A stretch of DNA of 6,537 nucleotides, taken from assembly GCA_021847535.1 (NCBI GenBank), contig JAJZMR010000082.1:1-6537 (forward strand), written 5' to 3'. The notes under the pieces are model-generated. The model saw only the letters and a program-made list of their open reading frames with translations, did no database searches and was not told the DNA's origin. The position numbers and the translations under genes are program-made. Shown piece by piece: positions 6,254 to 6,537 of the stretch (its first letter is position 1; every line of letters begins with the position of its first letter). The stretch is from a bacterium. Lineage in GTDB: Bacteria > Babelota > Babeliae > Babelales > Babelaceae.

Positions 6254-6264
6254 AATAATTTTTT

Positions 6265-6537
6265 TTAAAACGATATACCAGCTTTTACAAACAACAACCA
6301 GCGATCCAGCGCTGTATCAACAGTTGTGAATTCATACGTTCCGCCTGCGCCAATAAATGTTGGTATACAAATATCATCCCACGTATAACCAGCTGCAAGA
6401 TAGAGTGTATGGGAAAGCATAGTCGGGTGCGCAGCGGAATTTAAATCTAAATCTGCAAGCGTCAAGGGCGTATAGTCATCAAGTGAAAAATTTGAATTGA
6501 TAAAATTATTTTTAATCGTACGAGCGATTGTTGTTAA
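6265..6537 (-). CDS. C-terminal part of a probable outer-membrane beta-barrel protein (runs off the window)
   Basis: The frame is open from the right edge to a TAA at 6265-6267, giving the last 90 residues; the true start is outside the window. The end shows alternating hydrophobic/polar strands: TLYLAAGYTWDD, TFIGAGGTYEFTT, and the last strand DRWLLFVKAGISF ending in Phe. A terminal aromatic in an amphipathic strand is the hallmark recognised by the BAM complex in outer-membrane barrels. Upstream residues (NNFINSNFSLDDYTP) look like a loop. The protein is probably an autotransporter-like or porin-like barrel; which one cannot be told from 90 residues. It precedes the WH2-like gene by 24 bases and is probably the upstream member of that operon. 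Confidence 0.75.
   Translation of the reverse strand, partial: LTTIARTIKNNFINSNFSLDDYTPLTLADLDLNSAAHPTMLSHTLYLAAGYTWDDICIPTFIGAGGTYEFTTVDTALDRWLLFVKAGISF

Noticed and set aside
5816..6255. Plus-strand ORFs opposite the WH2-like gene, one with an HHWRWRWR stretch
   Set aside because: The Trp/Arg run is simply the antisense reading of the proline hexamer repeat; no start signal supports these frames.
6265..6465. A complete 66-residue gene starting at a TTG at 6465
   Set aside because: The frame continues open to the right edge with plausible coding sequence, so this is the end of a longer barrel protein, not a small gene.
1..6537. tRNA, rRNA, CRISPR array, insertion sequence or attachment site
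   Set aside because: No cloverleaf, no regularly spaced identical repeats, no transposase and no terminal inverted repeats with target duplication were seen.

Overview
The window is a piece of a bacterial chromosome with six protein-coding genes in two converging groups. Every recognisable gene is intact except the last, which runs off the right edge. SecA with a C-terminal zinc motif, Sec-type signal peptides, and a C-terminal fragment ending in Phe like an outer-membrane beta-barrel together point to a double-membraned (Gram-negative type) bacterium. A protein with a polyproline tract followed by a WH2-like actin-binding motif suggests a host-associated or intracellular lifestyle. An amoeba-associated lineage such as Candidatus Dependentiae (TM6) would fit, but this is inference from style and content; no taxonomic marker was compared.

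Left part (1-1944), plus strand. A 189-base leader holds a long inverted repeat. Next comes a secreted or membrane-tethered protein of unknown function (190-1041), then 25 bases downstream a PgeF/YfiH-type multicopper-oxidase-like (laccase-domain) enzyme (1067-1771). The 173-base gap before secA holds an imperfect inverted repeat, a possible 32-codon small ORF with a CxxC motif, and a candidate promoter. Centre (1945-4482): a complete secA, the ATPase of the Sec preprotein translocase, closed by a perfect 11-bp bidirectional terminator at 4503-4528.

Right part (4551-6537), minus strand, transcribed right to left: the C-terminal 90 residues of a probable outer-membrane beta-barrel protein, then a 166-residue protein with a polyproline tract, a WH2-like motif and one copy of a novel alpha-helical repeat module, then a 378-residue exported protein with a short collagen-like segment and four tandem copies of the same module. 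The gaps are short (24 and 52 bases) and each of the two complete genes has a good ribosome binding site, so these three genes probably form one operon. The shared module, whose signature resembles LYNDYAPKFNEKS, links the two proteins as paralogues of a family I do not recognise. This cassette is the most interesting content of the window: a candidate surface or host-interaction system with a possible actin-targeting member.
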